Of a stretch of DNA of 64,000 bases, positions 1 through 14,200 are shown piece after piece. Each line of letters starts with the position of its first letter. Within the stretch, counting starts at the first letter, position 1. This DNA comes from Atopsyche davidsoni. Lineage: Eukaryota > Arthropoda > Insecta > Trichoptera > Hydrobiosidae. The stretch is taken from contig JAILWY010000016.1 of the NCBI GenBank assembly GCA_022113835.1, forward strand, positions 3,262,501 through 3,326,500, given 5' to 3'. The notes under the pieces are model-generated. The model saw only the letters and a list, made by a program, of their open reading frames with translations. It did no database searches and had not been told where the DNA came from. Made by a program: the position numbers and the translations under genes.

Positions 1-408
1 GGAATTTGGAGATTCGTTCGGTACATTTTCCAAGAATCCTAAACATTTAAAAGTCTTTTTTCTAATTGAAATTGAAATATTAAATATATACCTTGTGCGT
101 CTTATAGATTTAAAAATTAAAAAAAAAAAATCTCTAACAAACTTTGGTTTTGAAAAGTCGTCATTTTATCCAATTTTTCAACATCTTCAAGATTTTATTT
201 TACCCTAAAAATGGACGTAAATTAAATTAAAAATAATTAGTAAATATAATTTATAGTTTTTTCAATACTCTGTAAACAAATCATCTTTTGACATAGAAAA
301 ATAAAGTGACAATTAAATTAATTAAATGACACGATTTCGCCAGGTAATGGACTGCCTCTGGTGTCCGGTTGGACACCACAGGCAATTAAAAGGCTAGAAG
401 CAACTGCA
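1..408 (-). mobile_element. piggyBac-type MITE copy, truncated by the window edge
   Basis: The reverse complement matches the interior of the complete element at 53903-54553 (blocks gataaaatgacgacttttc and aaccaaagtttgtt, and the atttggagattcgt region) and the copies near 30.8-31.3 and 42.6-43.1 kb. A TTAA at 409-412 flanks its inner end. Its 5' part (ggtgtcc, acctggcgaaatcgtgtc) is shared with the 30.8-kb copy only. Confidence 0.75.
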
Positions 409-412
409 TTAA

Positions 413-3400
413 GTTATCCCAACTATTTGGTTAATTTTAAATGCCATTGACTCAATAAACATATCGAGAATTTTAAGCTCAAACCCAATCGTGTGCCAAT
501 AATAAAAATTATTGAATAAATTATTCGATATGAATTCATTGTAATTCAATTACTAGGCAATAATATCAAACGAAACTAGTCAGTTTAGTATTTTAATGAT
601 ATGTAAATATTTCCATTCAATGCGTAAATGGCACTCAGCCAGGCAACTAGCAGAAATAATAATATTATAATTAATCGCATCACCAGAAGTTTGATACCAT
701 CCCTTTTAGATATATGCTAGTGTATCAATTATTTAATGCTGTAAGTAGTTGCAATTATTGAATGATGTATTTGAAACTATCATTTCATGCTTTGTGTAGC
801 TTTAAATATTGAATGACGTGTACAGATTAAATTATTTAATACTATATGTAGCTTCGTGTCATCATATTTCCCCCAGAATGAAATTGCTGTAATATTTTTA
901 GATAATCAAATCTATTTTCAACACAATTATTATAACGATATATAATTGTCATGTGACAAAAAAACTTTGTGAAAACATGACATTTAAATCTACATAGTTT
1001 TTTTATCATAAAATTTACAGCCACAAGTCTTTTCAAACTTTAATAAATAACAGTAAACTTAAATAATATTTTAAATTAAGCTTACCTGCCAAAAAAACAC
1101 CTGAACATCCTATAAACAAATATTCTTTAAAGAAAACGCTTTATTTTTTTAACGGAGTCTAAATGGTACCTTTCGAAAACAAATTGTAGGTTTATAAAAT
1201 GAGTTGGTTTAGTTTTACAATTGATTTTCTATACAAGCAGTTCAAGGTCCATTACTGCTAAGGACGTGAATTCTTCATAATTTTATCTGAAATATGGTAG
1301 AAGCCTGGAAAGAGGAGTTTCCGGTTTTGCGGGCGAATACAAACCCATTTCATCTTCCTTCTAATAAAATCCACACACAGAAAGCCGGCAAGTTAAATGA
1401 TTTATTATCAAGAGGCTTAAGAAATAAAGTACCGAAGTCGTTCAAAAATAGGAAACAATAAATAAAACTAAAAAAGACGTTATTGGAAAATTAACAAGGT
1501 AACTGCTTCTCGTTTTCCCTCCTGTTTATTTTTTTTTTGATTAATGTGAACGGCTATTTGCTTTGTAATTTATTTTCTTGTACACTGAAAATTCTTGATA
1601 AAAAGTATCGTTTCTGAATTTATTACAATAAAGTACTTTTTCATGTTAAATCAAGACTACTGTATTTAATATACTTTTTAGTAATATAAAAATGACTTAC
1701 TACATAGTTCTAGAGTATGAATATATTTTTTGTAGTGAAATCGCATTTCGCGATATTTCGATGTATTATATGAAGTCTGAACCAATGTGTCACGACCGAT
1801 GAATTCTTGTTGAATATTCATGGGGAATGAGTATTTTTTAGAAAAAAAAGCAATTAATATTTTTTTTTGTTTACACACGAGTTATTACAAAATTTAAGCG
1901 CTTTCGCGGATGGTTCAATCCGAGGTACTTAATTTTTTTAATGTCCACTTTGTATTATTTAAATTATTTTTGTCTATAGTATAAAAAGCGTAAGAAGGAA
2001 TATCTTTTGAAGCTTTTGTGGTGAAAATCTGACATGCAGACGACGAAGCTTTTAAACTATTTAGACTATCGCAAGTCGTGCTTCCGAGCTTTGTACGCGT
2101 CCAATATGAGTTTTTATTTGCGAGATAATCTCAAGTATAGCCGAAATAGCCATTAAAGCTTATAAACGGTTTTAAAATAGCCCGCGGATTTATCCTGTTA
2201 ATAGTTTGCGGAAGTTATGGCTGGAAATTCCACCATAAACTAGAGTTATCAGCTCCCACATTTTTTAATAGCCATTATTTAGCATGTGAATAGGTTTTCG
2301 TGTCAATTCCTGTGGTATAAAAAATATAAATTAATACAAACTGCGTGTATATACTAACTTAAGCCAATTTCTTAATGTAGATACATTTATGAAAATATTG
2401 TGCAAATCAAAGGCTGTATTTTAAAAAAGATCCACTTGGTGTCTTAATAACCATTTGGATATTCTTAATTTTACCAAAATTAATTTTGTTTCATGAATTC
2501 TTCAAAAAGTGCGTGAGGATTTTAGAGGATATTTTTTATAATTTATTTATGATAATATATCTGAAGCTATAAATAATTCATCCATTGAACTAATTTCATC
2601 TTCTAGCCACGATATGTATATTGTTGGGCAGGTGACTATTTACAACTAGAAATGAGAAATATATATCAAGGAATTGAAGATTGCCACGGAGCGCAAAGAT
2701 GGGTTTTCTTGTAAAAAACTCAAGATTTTTTATTGCATTTCTGTAAAAAAAAAAGCGGAGAAGCCCTCCGGCTTCAAAGTATACATTTTCGATTAAATTA
2801 TTTTTCTTTGATGACAATTTTTCTACGGGAAAAAATACATTCAAAATTATGCCTACTTCTTGAATACAGAAATTTCTCCATTGTATTCTTTGACAATTCG
2901 CATTTAATTTGGCTGTTTCGTAATTTGTTTTCGTAATGAAATTAAATAAGTTATGCTTATGAAACCACATAAAAAATTAATTGAAAGTTCTCTAATTTTG
3001 TTTTTCTTTTCCATAATTGCACATTACGTTTTGGTTAGAAATTGGGAATGACTGAGACAGCCTCACATTAAAAATGAGAAATGTTTTCATATTATTCATC
3101 ATGATAGATATTTAAGCATCAATTTCAATTTTTTTGTTATAATTGTTGATACCCGATGTTAAATGAATCATGCTTATTAGAAAATAGAAAGCAATTTTCG
3201 CAATTTGGATTATAAACTAATGCCAATGAAGCAATCAAGAATATTTTAAATATGCATTTTAACTATCAAGACCGTGTCTTAACAAGGCCATATATTTTTA
3301 TTTTATTAATCAATGAAACAACCCGCGATTGAACTGATAAAAAAAAATATTTCAGTAGTGAGCAATGTTACTTATCAGTTATAGATTCCACAAACCGGAT

Positions 3401-3883
3401 ACACGATCAGCTATCTGCTCTTGAATTAAATTTATATCATTCTGATATTAAAAAAACATTTTTTTATTTAATGCATCTTATAAATATTCATGCAACGATT
3501 TTTTAATAATCAGGATTCAATAATTTAGCAAAAATAAAAATATACCATTCCGTGTTTTTCGTAATTTTTCATGCTATACCTATTTAATAAAAAATGGTCA
3601 TATAGGAAAACTCTGAAAATATTCCGAATTGCATTATAATCCTAGGGGTTGACAATTCTAAATTCTAACCACCCCACCTCTTAACGTCCATTTCCGGTGA
3701 CGTCAGCGACACGTGACTCGGTCGCAGGTGGCCATGGCTCGCCCCCAACAACCAACCCACCACAACCTCAATAATACCTACCCTCGACCACATACTCAAC
3801 AGCTCTATACATTTTAATACTTTTCATACTTGATACTATATAATAATTGGCTATTACTATTCGAAACCGCACAGCAACTTTAA
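413..3883. other. AT-rich DNA without recognisable gene
   Basis: No open frame here has family features, and the longest (2596-2970, minus) looks like chance. The stretch at about 3640-3780 is less AT-rich but was not identified. Confidence 0.6.
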
Positions 3884-4063
3884 CCCTATGAACTCTGGAC
3901 TTTTTTAAATTTAACTATGTGAATACGTCCGAATGGCAGCAATTACTTTGCAAAACTGACAAAAAGGGTTTATAACTGCTATAATACGCACCTAGACTTC
4001 TTATAGAGTAAACAATAAAAGGTGCACTATGGCGACCTAAAGTCGCCAACGGAGTAGAAAGGG
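3884..4063. mobile_element. Short TTAA-flanked MITE (piggyBac-type)
   Basis: TTAA at 3880-3883 and 4064-4067 flanks a 180-bp segment that begins ccctatgaactc and ends gagtagaaaggg. The ends form an imperfect inverted repeat starting CCC, as in piggyBac elements. A small internal palindrome (ggcgac...gtcgcc) lies near the right end. There is no coding capacity. Confidence 0.65.
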
Positions 4064-4067
4064 TTAA

Positions 4068-7000
4068 GTCTTTATTATTGAAATATCAGACTTATTTCAT
4101 CATGCTCATTTTTATTGAAATATTAGGTTCCACATTAGACAAAGTTCGTTTTTATACTTTAATTTTTAACATTACATCAAAGTTTGTCTTGTCAAATATT
4201 CGATTGAATTGCATTATATCAATATTTTAATATATCATCGAAAAATGGAGGGTTTTAATTATTTTTAAAATATTTATTTTAGAAGTTTGATTGTGTGTTA
4301 TAAATTGCTCTACATAAATAAAACCATGAGTACATATTGTTTTTCCAGCTCGGCTATTTGTCCTACCTGTCTGAAAGATCACCTGTTGGTGGACACTAAC
4401 CTTTCAACAAATTTACAAAGGTATCGGTGACCGACTCAATACGACGTTCAATTATTTATTTCTTACCCAAGAGCCCAAAAAAATATATAATTAAAATATT
4501 ATTTATTATTGTCATAGAACTTTTTTTCACCAAAAAATAATAAAGCTGACGTCATATTATAATAAAGTTAAATCATCTACACTGACGATAAAAATACCCA
4601 TGCCTATTGTAATAAAAACAGCACAACTGCTAATGAACTTTATACCGTTCGTGGATATAAAGTTATACAATAATAATAATGTTTATGGTCAAAGCTTCAA
4701 CCCGGAAATAACCACTGAATTTGACCGGAAGCGATGCGGTGGCAGTCGCTATCCTACATTTGAATTTCATTGAATGTGGAAACTAATCGAAATGCATTGT
4801 TATTTCAACTATAGGACAATATAAGTGGAATTAATTAAATTATGCATACGGTTGTACTAAAAAAAAAAACTATGGTTAGTATTGATTTACAACTTTCGAC
4901 ATATCTAGTAGATCATTTAAATAACCTGTGTTTGAACTTTTCTTCATTAAGTTTATTTTGAATCTCTGAAAATATAAAACGTGTAACTAAAAAAATATAA
5001 ATTCTACTTAAAAAAAATCGCTTTACTATACAATGCATATTTTTTTTCTTGTTTATATTAATGTGAAATTTTACTTTAATATAAATATTGTATTTTATTT
5101 TCAACGTTCAATAGCTGATCTAAATATATAAAATCAGTTCAAATTAATTTAATAGTTAAATAACTATAATGACACCACATACTCTAAAAAAATCGATTGT
5201 GTTTAGATATTTAGTAAAATTAGTATTTCAGTCAATTTAAGTGAGATCGTAAAGCCTCAATTATAATTTTCTCGTATCGTTGGACATTAAATTCGAGATA
5301 ATAACAGTTGAACTTTCAAAGTTTGACTACTGCAATACTATCCAGTCCCAGCTTTGACCAAACAAGTACCTCTGATTGCAGTAACATGTTTCTATGAGTG
5401 TTCTGAGCAATACCTGCTCCGAACTTGCAGCAATCTCAGGTTGATTACCCATCTGCCTCTGCAAGTACCAGCTATATCCTGCAGATAACTTTAAACTTCG
5501 GTATAAACTATCCTTTGTATAAAGAATTTACTATCTTTATAAAAATAATACGTATTTGTGCTACAAGTGATAAAAATATTTTTTTGATTCTTGAATGAAA
5601 TCTGAGTTTAGGTAATCATATTAAAATAGTTGACTACAAGCGAAAGAGCAAAAATTAAATAAGTTTAAATAGAAGAAAAACTGTCGTTTGCAACAGTTTC
5701 AGAATTGAAATTGTATTATTTTTTAAAGAGACTTGTAATCTAGAGATTTTATATTTTTGACCTAAAATGAAAATATTTAACCTGCTACTATTCCACAACT
5801 TGAAACATAGACTTCGTTTACAATTAGAGAGCTTTTCTACAGCTTGACTGTTTTAAATATACAGTTGATATTAACTGCTTCACAGCTCTTAATCATCTCC
5901 TCCGATAAGCTTCATGGGTATATCCTTGATGGGTGGTGAAGCTAATTCAAAGATGTCCATCAAACCAATGACCGAAATTAACCGATCAAATCGATTAGAC
6001 GGCTAGACCTCCAATGTAGTAATCACTACATCAAGCGGAATACCAATATAAATTGAGCAAAGGCTTAAGGGAATCCAACCCTTCCAATTAGGGATGCACA
6101 GATCATACACCTAATTTTTTTCAGTTTTCAGCTAACAAATGAACCATTGACTTTTTAAAATGTAAATTGTTAAGATGTAAAATACTGCAAAATCATGATC
6201 AAGTAAAAAAATATTTCGACGGTTTATTATGTACTTTTATAATGTTGTTGTATTTATAATATGTTTATAAAAAAATATATTCACAGTATTCTTCAAGAGT
6301 CTCAAAAAAAATTATTTAACCGTAAGAAAAAATTGTGTATTACTTAACACACCAATCTTTCGTTTTCATTTTTTATGCTTTGAATGTATGAACAATATTT
6401 TACATATTTTGATGTGATTTTCTTTTAAGAAAACGGATTAAATATTATTTTACAGTTGTATTTATAGCTCGATTTTGAAAACGTGCTTGAAATAGCAAAT
6501 GTCTCACTGGATTGTTCTAGCTGAAACTTAGTACACCATCGAGAGTTAGAACTCGGATTATCGATTGCATTTTAGATGAGAGTATTTCAAGAACAGTATT
6601 TCTGATGTGGAAATTCACACTAATAATACTTTTATATTTTATTCAAATAGGCTTTTCAGTTCATTTAAATATCAAAATAAAGACTTGCACAATTCAATAC
6701 GTAGCGTACTGAAACTGAAAATGGAAATATTCACAGCAAAAGTTATATTTCACTATGAATTATTATGTAAATATAATGAGACAAACTTTGTCAAATTAAA
6801 ATTATTATATAAGTGTCTTTGTTTGTCATTAAGCGGATGATAATTGATTCAACTTTCCATAAACAGAACATTCATACAATTATTTGTGCTTCCCAATTAC
6901 TTATACAAACAAAAAGCCGGCAAACTTTTCAAAAATAATCTGATTTTTAAGGAGGCGATTTTAACTTTTTTTTGAGTATTTAAAATTGTAGTTGTTTTTG

Positions 7001-9188
7001 TTTGCAAAATGTGTATAGCTCAGTGAATTTTTAAAATTCATAAATATAAAGTGTTTATCAAACGAAAATTGGTTTTATATTTATTGGGGAATTGGGAATT
7101 TATTCTAAATAATTATTACTCAACAATCAGCCGAATAATAATAAAACAACTCAAACCGCCTTTTATAAGAGACAAGCATGTTCATTCACCGTTTTAAATT
7201 CCGCTTAGGCCTATGAGTTTTTCCAAACTCTAAAGTATATAAATAAATTTTATTATTTTTACTGTGTTATTTTTATTTAAATTTTCTCATATTTTAATAT
7301 AGACAAAAAGTTAATTATAGTTAAAGATAAAACATAAACAGCTGCTTGCGGTCTAAAAACTCGACTCTTACTGACTGAATCTAACAATAAGACAATTAAC
7401 GTAGACGTAATAAACTTAACATAGCTTTCTTATCCATGACCTGTTTATCATGATAGCTATACAGTGTTAACAAAAAATGTAATATATTTCGTACACAAGA
7501 AACTAAAATTCAATTCATATTATTTTTTTAGGCACGAAAATAAGCTGAGCTAATTCCAAGTACTATTATTAGAAATCAGTTTCCAGAATAATAATGGAAT
7601 ATGTTTTTTTTCAACCATCACACAGAGGATATATTTCATAGAATTCGGTTTTATTTTTAGACATTGACTGTTGACATATCCAAGACTTCTTCTGAAATAA
7701 AAACAAACATAAAACTGTCCTACATCGGCCTAATCACGTAGATCTGACCTTTGCCATTTGACTCCACATTCAGTACAAGACTCTGTACTTCCTGGCTGAT
7801 ATTTTATGTCCCTGCGCGTTTTTCTTATCTCCATGTGACATGGGGCATAACGTTTAGTGTATTGGAAGAAGCATGTCTATCGGAAACCATCCCGATGCGC
7901 GTATCATTTGACACCTCTCTAAATGTGTATAAACATTTTTTTCCCATCTACTATACATTAGAGAAAAAAGTATTTTTTAGAAGATTCTAGGATTTCGACA
8001 GCTATAGATATTATATAAAAATTGATTTTTTCTTAGGTGCTATGCTTCGTTTTTGTTTAAAATTTCTAACGTGCCGTTGCTGGTATCAAGACTGAAATAT
8101 CAAATGAAAAACAGCAAAATACACTTGAACGTATAATGTATATATAGGCGTACATATATATTATAAGTCATACGTTATATAAACAAACCAGATTTATATT
8201 CTCGAACAAAATGAATCTACAATTAAAATCAAAGTCAGTTTTGGTTTTTTGGTGTCAGCGTTGAATATTTACTTTATATGTGTATTTATAAAATGTAAAA
8301 TAATAAAATTAATTATCAATTATCACTCACGTTTTTGCGGGAGGATATAAAGATTATTCTCCTATCCATATTTTTGCATGAATTTTGATACTTTTGTTAA
8401 TAAACTTCATATTACGCATTTTTCAGGAAAAAATATTATTTCTTTAGCTATACATAAAAACAATAATTTCAGAATGAATATTTTATACTTTGTTTATTAT
8501 TTTATGAGTTCCCTTTAAAACGCTGAGTTTCCAATTCACTAGTATTTTGAAAGCCATTACGGCATTATTTTTTTAAAAATAATTCTGTTTATTAATTATT
8601 TAGCTATACTAGAAATTTATATCACATAATTTGTAATCAACAATTTTATAAAATACCCTTTACAATTTTTTTAATTTTTTTTTTTTATAATTATGATTTT
8701 TATACTCACAGGTGTACAGCGTTGCTTTAAACTCTACCTTTCGGTTGACTGTATCCATACTATACGAATACGATTTCAAATTAAATATCCCAGTACTTGA
8801 GATCAGCCGCGGTGTTCAGAAGTACGAAATGAAATATATCATGTCAGCCATTAAACCAGGTTAACAATTTCAACTGCAAGCTCGGGTGATGTAACCGGCT
8901 CCGACCTTGGAAGCTTTTGGAGTTATTGAAACGGCATTTCAGCACTCCTCAGTGCCTGGCAGCCGTCCAACTGGTCCAGATGTATTCCATCGGGATGCCC
9001 AGATATCTCCAAGTCTTCAAGCCCAACGTCTTGCTAAACGCCTCGCAAGCAAACATCGTATTATGATGAATTTGGAAAAAAACATACCAGAATATTTGGA
9101 TGTTGCGAAAACAGCTGTTTATATTTTGAAATTTAAATCATGTAAAATTTTATTTAAAAAAATTTGTTATAATTAATATTGCTTTCTT
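4068..9188. other. AT-rich DNA without recognisable gene
   Basis: Only short chance frames are present. Less AT-rich patches at about 5330-5490, 5885-6100, 7730-7930 and 8810-9060 stand out from the background. The last one has an 89-codon frame at 8907-9176 with no recognised domain. None could be assigned. Confidence 0.5.
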
Positions 9189-9284
9189 ATATGATTAGGC
9201 ATACTTTTTCACATATTGAAAATGATTTAAAGAAACTCTCACAGAAATCATTTTCAATATGTGAAAAAATATGCCTAATCATAT
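9189..9284. repeat. Snapback hairpin: 40-bp inverted repeat with a 16-nt loop
   Basis: Arms 9189-9228 and 9245-9284 are reverse complements with one mismatch in 40; they start atatgattaggcat and end with the reverse of that motif. The following bases to about 9345 (gcacttgattgacgttcatt and the cacaaaatagacat block) recur inverted at about 19945-19990, next to a second, more diverged hairpin at 20013-20130. The two are therefore copies of one interspersed family. Confidence 0.9.
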
Positions 9285-9345
9285 TAGTATATAATAAAAC
9301 GCACTTGATTGACGTTCATTCCACAAAATAGACATAAATTAATAT

Positions 9346-11205
9346 TGGATAAATATAAATTTAAATAAGTAAATAAAAACATTTCTAATGAAACATTTTA
9401 AGTTTCATAGCAGTAGTTTTCAGAAGATTTCGTTTTTATTATCATTGAATCGTAGTCCAGAAATGGTGTTGAAATAAATACTGAACTTTGGTTACAATCA
9501 ATAGATACAAACTATTATAAATTGGTCAAAATATAATATAATAAATTCCGTGTATTTGTATAAAATATTATACAGCATGTTCATTTTATGACAAGTCATT
9601 TTATATGAATCACTCAGTAGAGATGTTTTCGTTGTGAATTATCTCACATTAGTTATTTTAACTTACAACATATCCCAAGCATTTCCAGGAATATCACATA
9701 CGATTACATACAATAACATGAAATGGAAATAATATGAAATAATATGATTATCAGATAAAATAAACACAGAATTGAAGCTATTGTATTACTAACATAAATG
9801 AACGCTATATTATAAGAGGTGGTTCATTCTGGGAACTTGGGACATATAATTTTGGTTTTTTCTTAAGATGTAACTCATGGTTTTTTAGCCATCAGTTTAT
9901 TTATTTTATCCACTTTGATATACAGACAAATCATGTCTTTTATACATATCTCTATCATTTTATACAATTCTTAACTTGTTTATTTCATTTTTCTGGATTC
10001 AATTTTTCCCAACGCGTTTTATATCACATTTGATTTATAAACCACTGTCAATCCTTTAAAAAAACCACCAAAGAACTAAATTTAATTTATAAAAAAAATA
10101 ATGATATGGAATCGTATTTTTTATTGAATTAAATGTTGTAATTGTTCTGTTGAGTAAATATTGGCACATTTTTTACTAGTTTTTTTTATCATTTAAACCG
10201 TGAAATATAACCCAATAAATTTTGTAAATAACATGTTGTTTTCATAAAAGTTCACGCGAGGTTTTGCTCTTCAGAACTATTAAGAAGGTTTCTCATTTGA
10301 GTGCGGTTTCCCGCAGCGAACTTTTCCACCGGATATCCGCTCTAATTGCCTGAATTTCAGTAATACGAGAACAGCCTCCAGCTTAAAGTCTTTACTTTTG
10401 TTACGATTGCCTTTCGAGAAGATTTCCGAACTCGCATTCAAGCTAAGCCGGGGTTCGTTCTGTTACCAAATACACGTAACATATTCAAAGAACATGTCAG
10501 CAAAATTTTACTGAAATGAAAATATAGTAGATTCGTGACCCAAAGTAATGTTAAGATATTATATATATTTTTTAAATAATCATCTTTATTTTAATTTTCA
10601 TGAGTTTTGATATCTTTAATACTTCAGTTTATTAAAGTAACTATTTTAAAATTAAATTTGTTTAAATTGTAAATCTCAAAGTAGACCAGCTTTGGCGATG
10701 AAAAAACAAACCGAATGACCGATGAATAAGAAAACCGCCTTTTCACCAAAAACCTTTTTTTTTCTTTTGGCATTATCTGAATGGCTTAAGGGTACTCTCT
10801 TGATGGTGCACGCCATCAGGGTCACCCATCTGACTCCTGGTTCTTCCAATCAGTCATCTCCGCTCTGATCCTCAAGAGGATAGCTTTGGCCAAGCCTTTG
10901 CAACGTATGCTGTTTCACCCTTTCTGGGAATGCTGACTTTTAAATATATAAAGCCTGTAGAACCTTCTAGAAACACCAAGATTTTTTCACGTTTGCGCTT
11001 TTATAAATAAGTCTAATCAATGTAAGCGTCTTATAAAAAGTAAAATAAAGCTTATGAAAATTACTGAATATTCATAAAGGCTTAGAATTTAAATAATGAA
11101 TCGGCAAAAATAATTTTGGAAAAAAGTAAATTTTGCTACAAATCATTTAACACAATAAACATATATTTTCAAGGTATACGAATCTAATTCGAGATTATTT
11201 CAAAG

Positions 11206-11266
<61 letters not shown>

Positions 11267-14200
11267 ATTGAAATATCAAAACAATCGCTTCAATATCTAT
11301 CGTCAATAAACTCAAAATAAATTATACGGAAATTCCAAAACATGATTTCCCATACGAGCGATGTTTTCTGAAAGGGATTCAGATATATCAATATCTTTGA
11401 AGTAAAGAATATACAATGTTGCAAATTTTCGCTTCCTCGGAGAGTTAGTTGTGTTCTGAAACCGTTTCACAATTTTTCCATCTATCATTGCTTGTATTCT
11501 TATGAAGAGCCACTTTTCCCGAAGCTGGCTTCAGCTCGAAGCTATTGAAGGCTGCTTGGTCGGGATTCAGTAAAATTCCACTCGAACATTTGCGTCCGTC
11601 TGGCGGTCGATCTTACACAACAGGTTGCTCTGCCTCGCTTTTTTCGAGGCTTTATTTGATTTCAAAGCCTTTGTTTCAGAACCTTCCCTGAAATTGCTGT
11701 CATTGAGAACTCGTAGAAGAAATAAAATGAAACTTTTTGTTCTTCTCGCTGCCATTGTCAACTTTTCAACGGCCTTGCGGGACACTCACTTTGAATTATT
11801 TTTTGTGCGATAATATACAACCAACAAGTTTATCAAACGGAGAAATTAAATCGTCTTCTTCTATATCGATGCCTAAAATCTTTACTGTAAGTAAAAATAC
11901 GGTACTTTGGTAACAAATACATCGTTATTGTTTTATACATTTATTCATTTTATAAAAGTATGAATGAAAAGTATGTAATTCATGATCCAATGGATAGCGA
12001 TTTGTGCATTTCGATAACTTGTCATTTTATTCAACTTTAAAATAAAACAATCATTGAACATTTAGTCAATCCGCTTACATAATAGTTTATTTGAATTGTC
12101 TTATTGAAAAATTTATTCGTTAAAGGATCAGATGAACCGATATTAATAGCATTTGCATACTAAACTTCCCATACTTTTATTATTTATATTTATATATGAT
12201 ATATTTATTGACTGAATTATGGAAAGCTTTACTAAACTCTTTCATAAGATTTCCGCTAGTCAGAATCTAAAATAACTGTAAAAAAACAATAAACGTGTCA
12301 ATAATATAAGCATTACTTTGCAACATAAAAATTTATATACTGTTCACATTTTGACCTTTATTTTGCATGAATTTCAATAAAATAATTCACTTGTAATTAA
12401 AGACTCCTAAAAATAGCAGGAATCAGTACTTTCGACCAATCAAAAGTTTATCAGTAGAATCTTGAAATCTCAATGGAAATCTGAACTAGTTTTTTGCCTT
12501 CTAAGTGGCTTAACGTGTCAAAATACAATCGCCTAAATATTTGCAGAAGTATTGACTCGAACAAAAGCTTAAAAAAAGCATGGCAATTATAAGAAATCAA
12601 AATATCTTCAAACCTTGGCGTCAGATTTTTTATAATTAAAAATAAATATTTCATTTGAAATTTTTGCATTAGATTATGGCTCGAAAACTATTTCATGTAT
12701 AAATAGAAGCTCAATCGTGTGATTTTATATAATTTTTTTAGATGCTAATGTAAACTAATAAAAAAATATAAACACAAGATTATTAAAATAAAGTGGATTC
12801 ATAAATTTTTATTATTATTTTAAATACTAATAAAAATAAATTAATATCATACACGCATCATAAACTGTGTGTGTGCAATAAATTATATTTTAAGCATTAA
12901 TTTAATTTAATTTTTTATACGCTTTGCGTGCTTAGGAAGAGTTGATTTTTTCATGATTTTTCGATACATTTTTTTTTTCACATAAATATAACGATTACCG
13001 GTTTCTTGAAGTTTTTGAATCTGGTTAATTTTCAATTAGTACTTTTTTCATATAAATAATATAACCCCGGTAAAAAATAGTTATATAATAAGGTTATAAT
13101 ACAATATGAATTCAGATATTACCTTCAATGCTACATTGTGTACCTTTAAATATTTACATAAGCGATTTTCTCGTCAAACTTTCTTTGTATTTTCTGCTGT
13201 TCGTTACAATCCCCATTTATAACTTGCTGTTTTATTTGAATTATTAATTATGTGTACTTTATTTTACAGGTACAAAATTATATGAATACAAAGCTACAAC
13301 TTTATTATATTAGAATTTCCTAAAAGTTTATTTAGTCAAAAACATTAATTAATAAGATTTTGTTGTGTTTAATATGTGTAATATGTCAAAGGTTATAATA
13401 AATAGTAAATGATATTCTTTAGTTTCAAGAGTATAATTTTGGAGGCCTAAAATGCCACTCAACATAAATATATATCAAATGTGTATTTTTTTACTGACAA
13501 AAACTTATCTACAAATACTTTATCGTCAAAGTACCAATTATTTTAATAGCGAATATGAATAGGCAAACGGCTTGGAGGTTCCAATTTTTTTGGAGACACT
13601 TTGTTCTTTAAAGAATTCTTCAGTCATTTTAAGGCTAAGGCACCTAGAAAGTATTTTGTCATCGATAACAATTATTTAGTAATATCGTCTCCGTAAATTC
13701 AGGAAAATCGATATTTATTAGATTAAGTCAATATTCAGAGAATATTGCAGTTCTCCTCTTCCCCGAACTCTGAAAGGATAAGGGTAGTTGCGTGGTGCCT
13801 TAAATATTAATTTAGGGTTGGAATCATTAATAAATCAGTTTTATACATTCATATTTGCACAAATTTCATTACGACGACATATCAAAAAAATTAATAATTA
13901 TTAAATATAGATTTGTGAGCTAAAATAACCTTTTTTTTTAATAATAGCCAGTAGAATGCATAAACGACTCATCAGAATAATAAAGTGTGAATTAATGTAG
14001 ATTATAATTAAATAACAAATAGAAAAATCTTATAATTTATTACTCAAGTAAAACGTAGTTAAAGGAAATATAAGGGAATTTATTTGCTCTTTGATAAATT
14101 TAGAATTAGATTAAGTCGAAATATTTCAATTGCTATGTTTGCATTATATAATAGATTAATTAAAAAACCAGAAATTTATGTAAGAAAAAAAAAATAAGCC

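Noticed and set aside
2596..2970. 124-codon minus-strand open frame
   Set aside because: AT-rich, with no domain, no codon bias and an overlapping frame on the other strand. Chance is the best explanation.
8907..9176. 89-codon + strand frame with a normal amino acid mix at its start
   Set aside because: No domain or splice context was recognised, and its second half is AT-rich chance sequence. It was kept only as an unassigned patch.
11209..11263. (TA)n tract as an origin or regulatory element
   Set aside because: A simple microsatellite in AT-rich DNA needs no such explanation.
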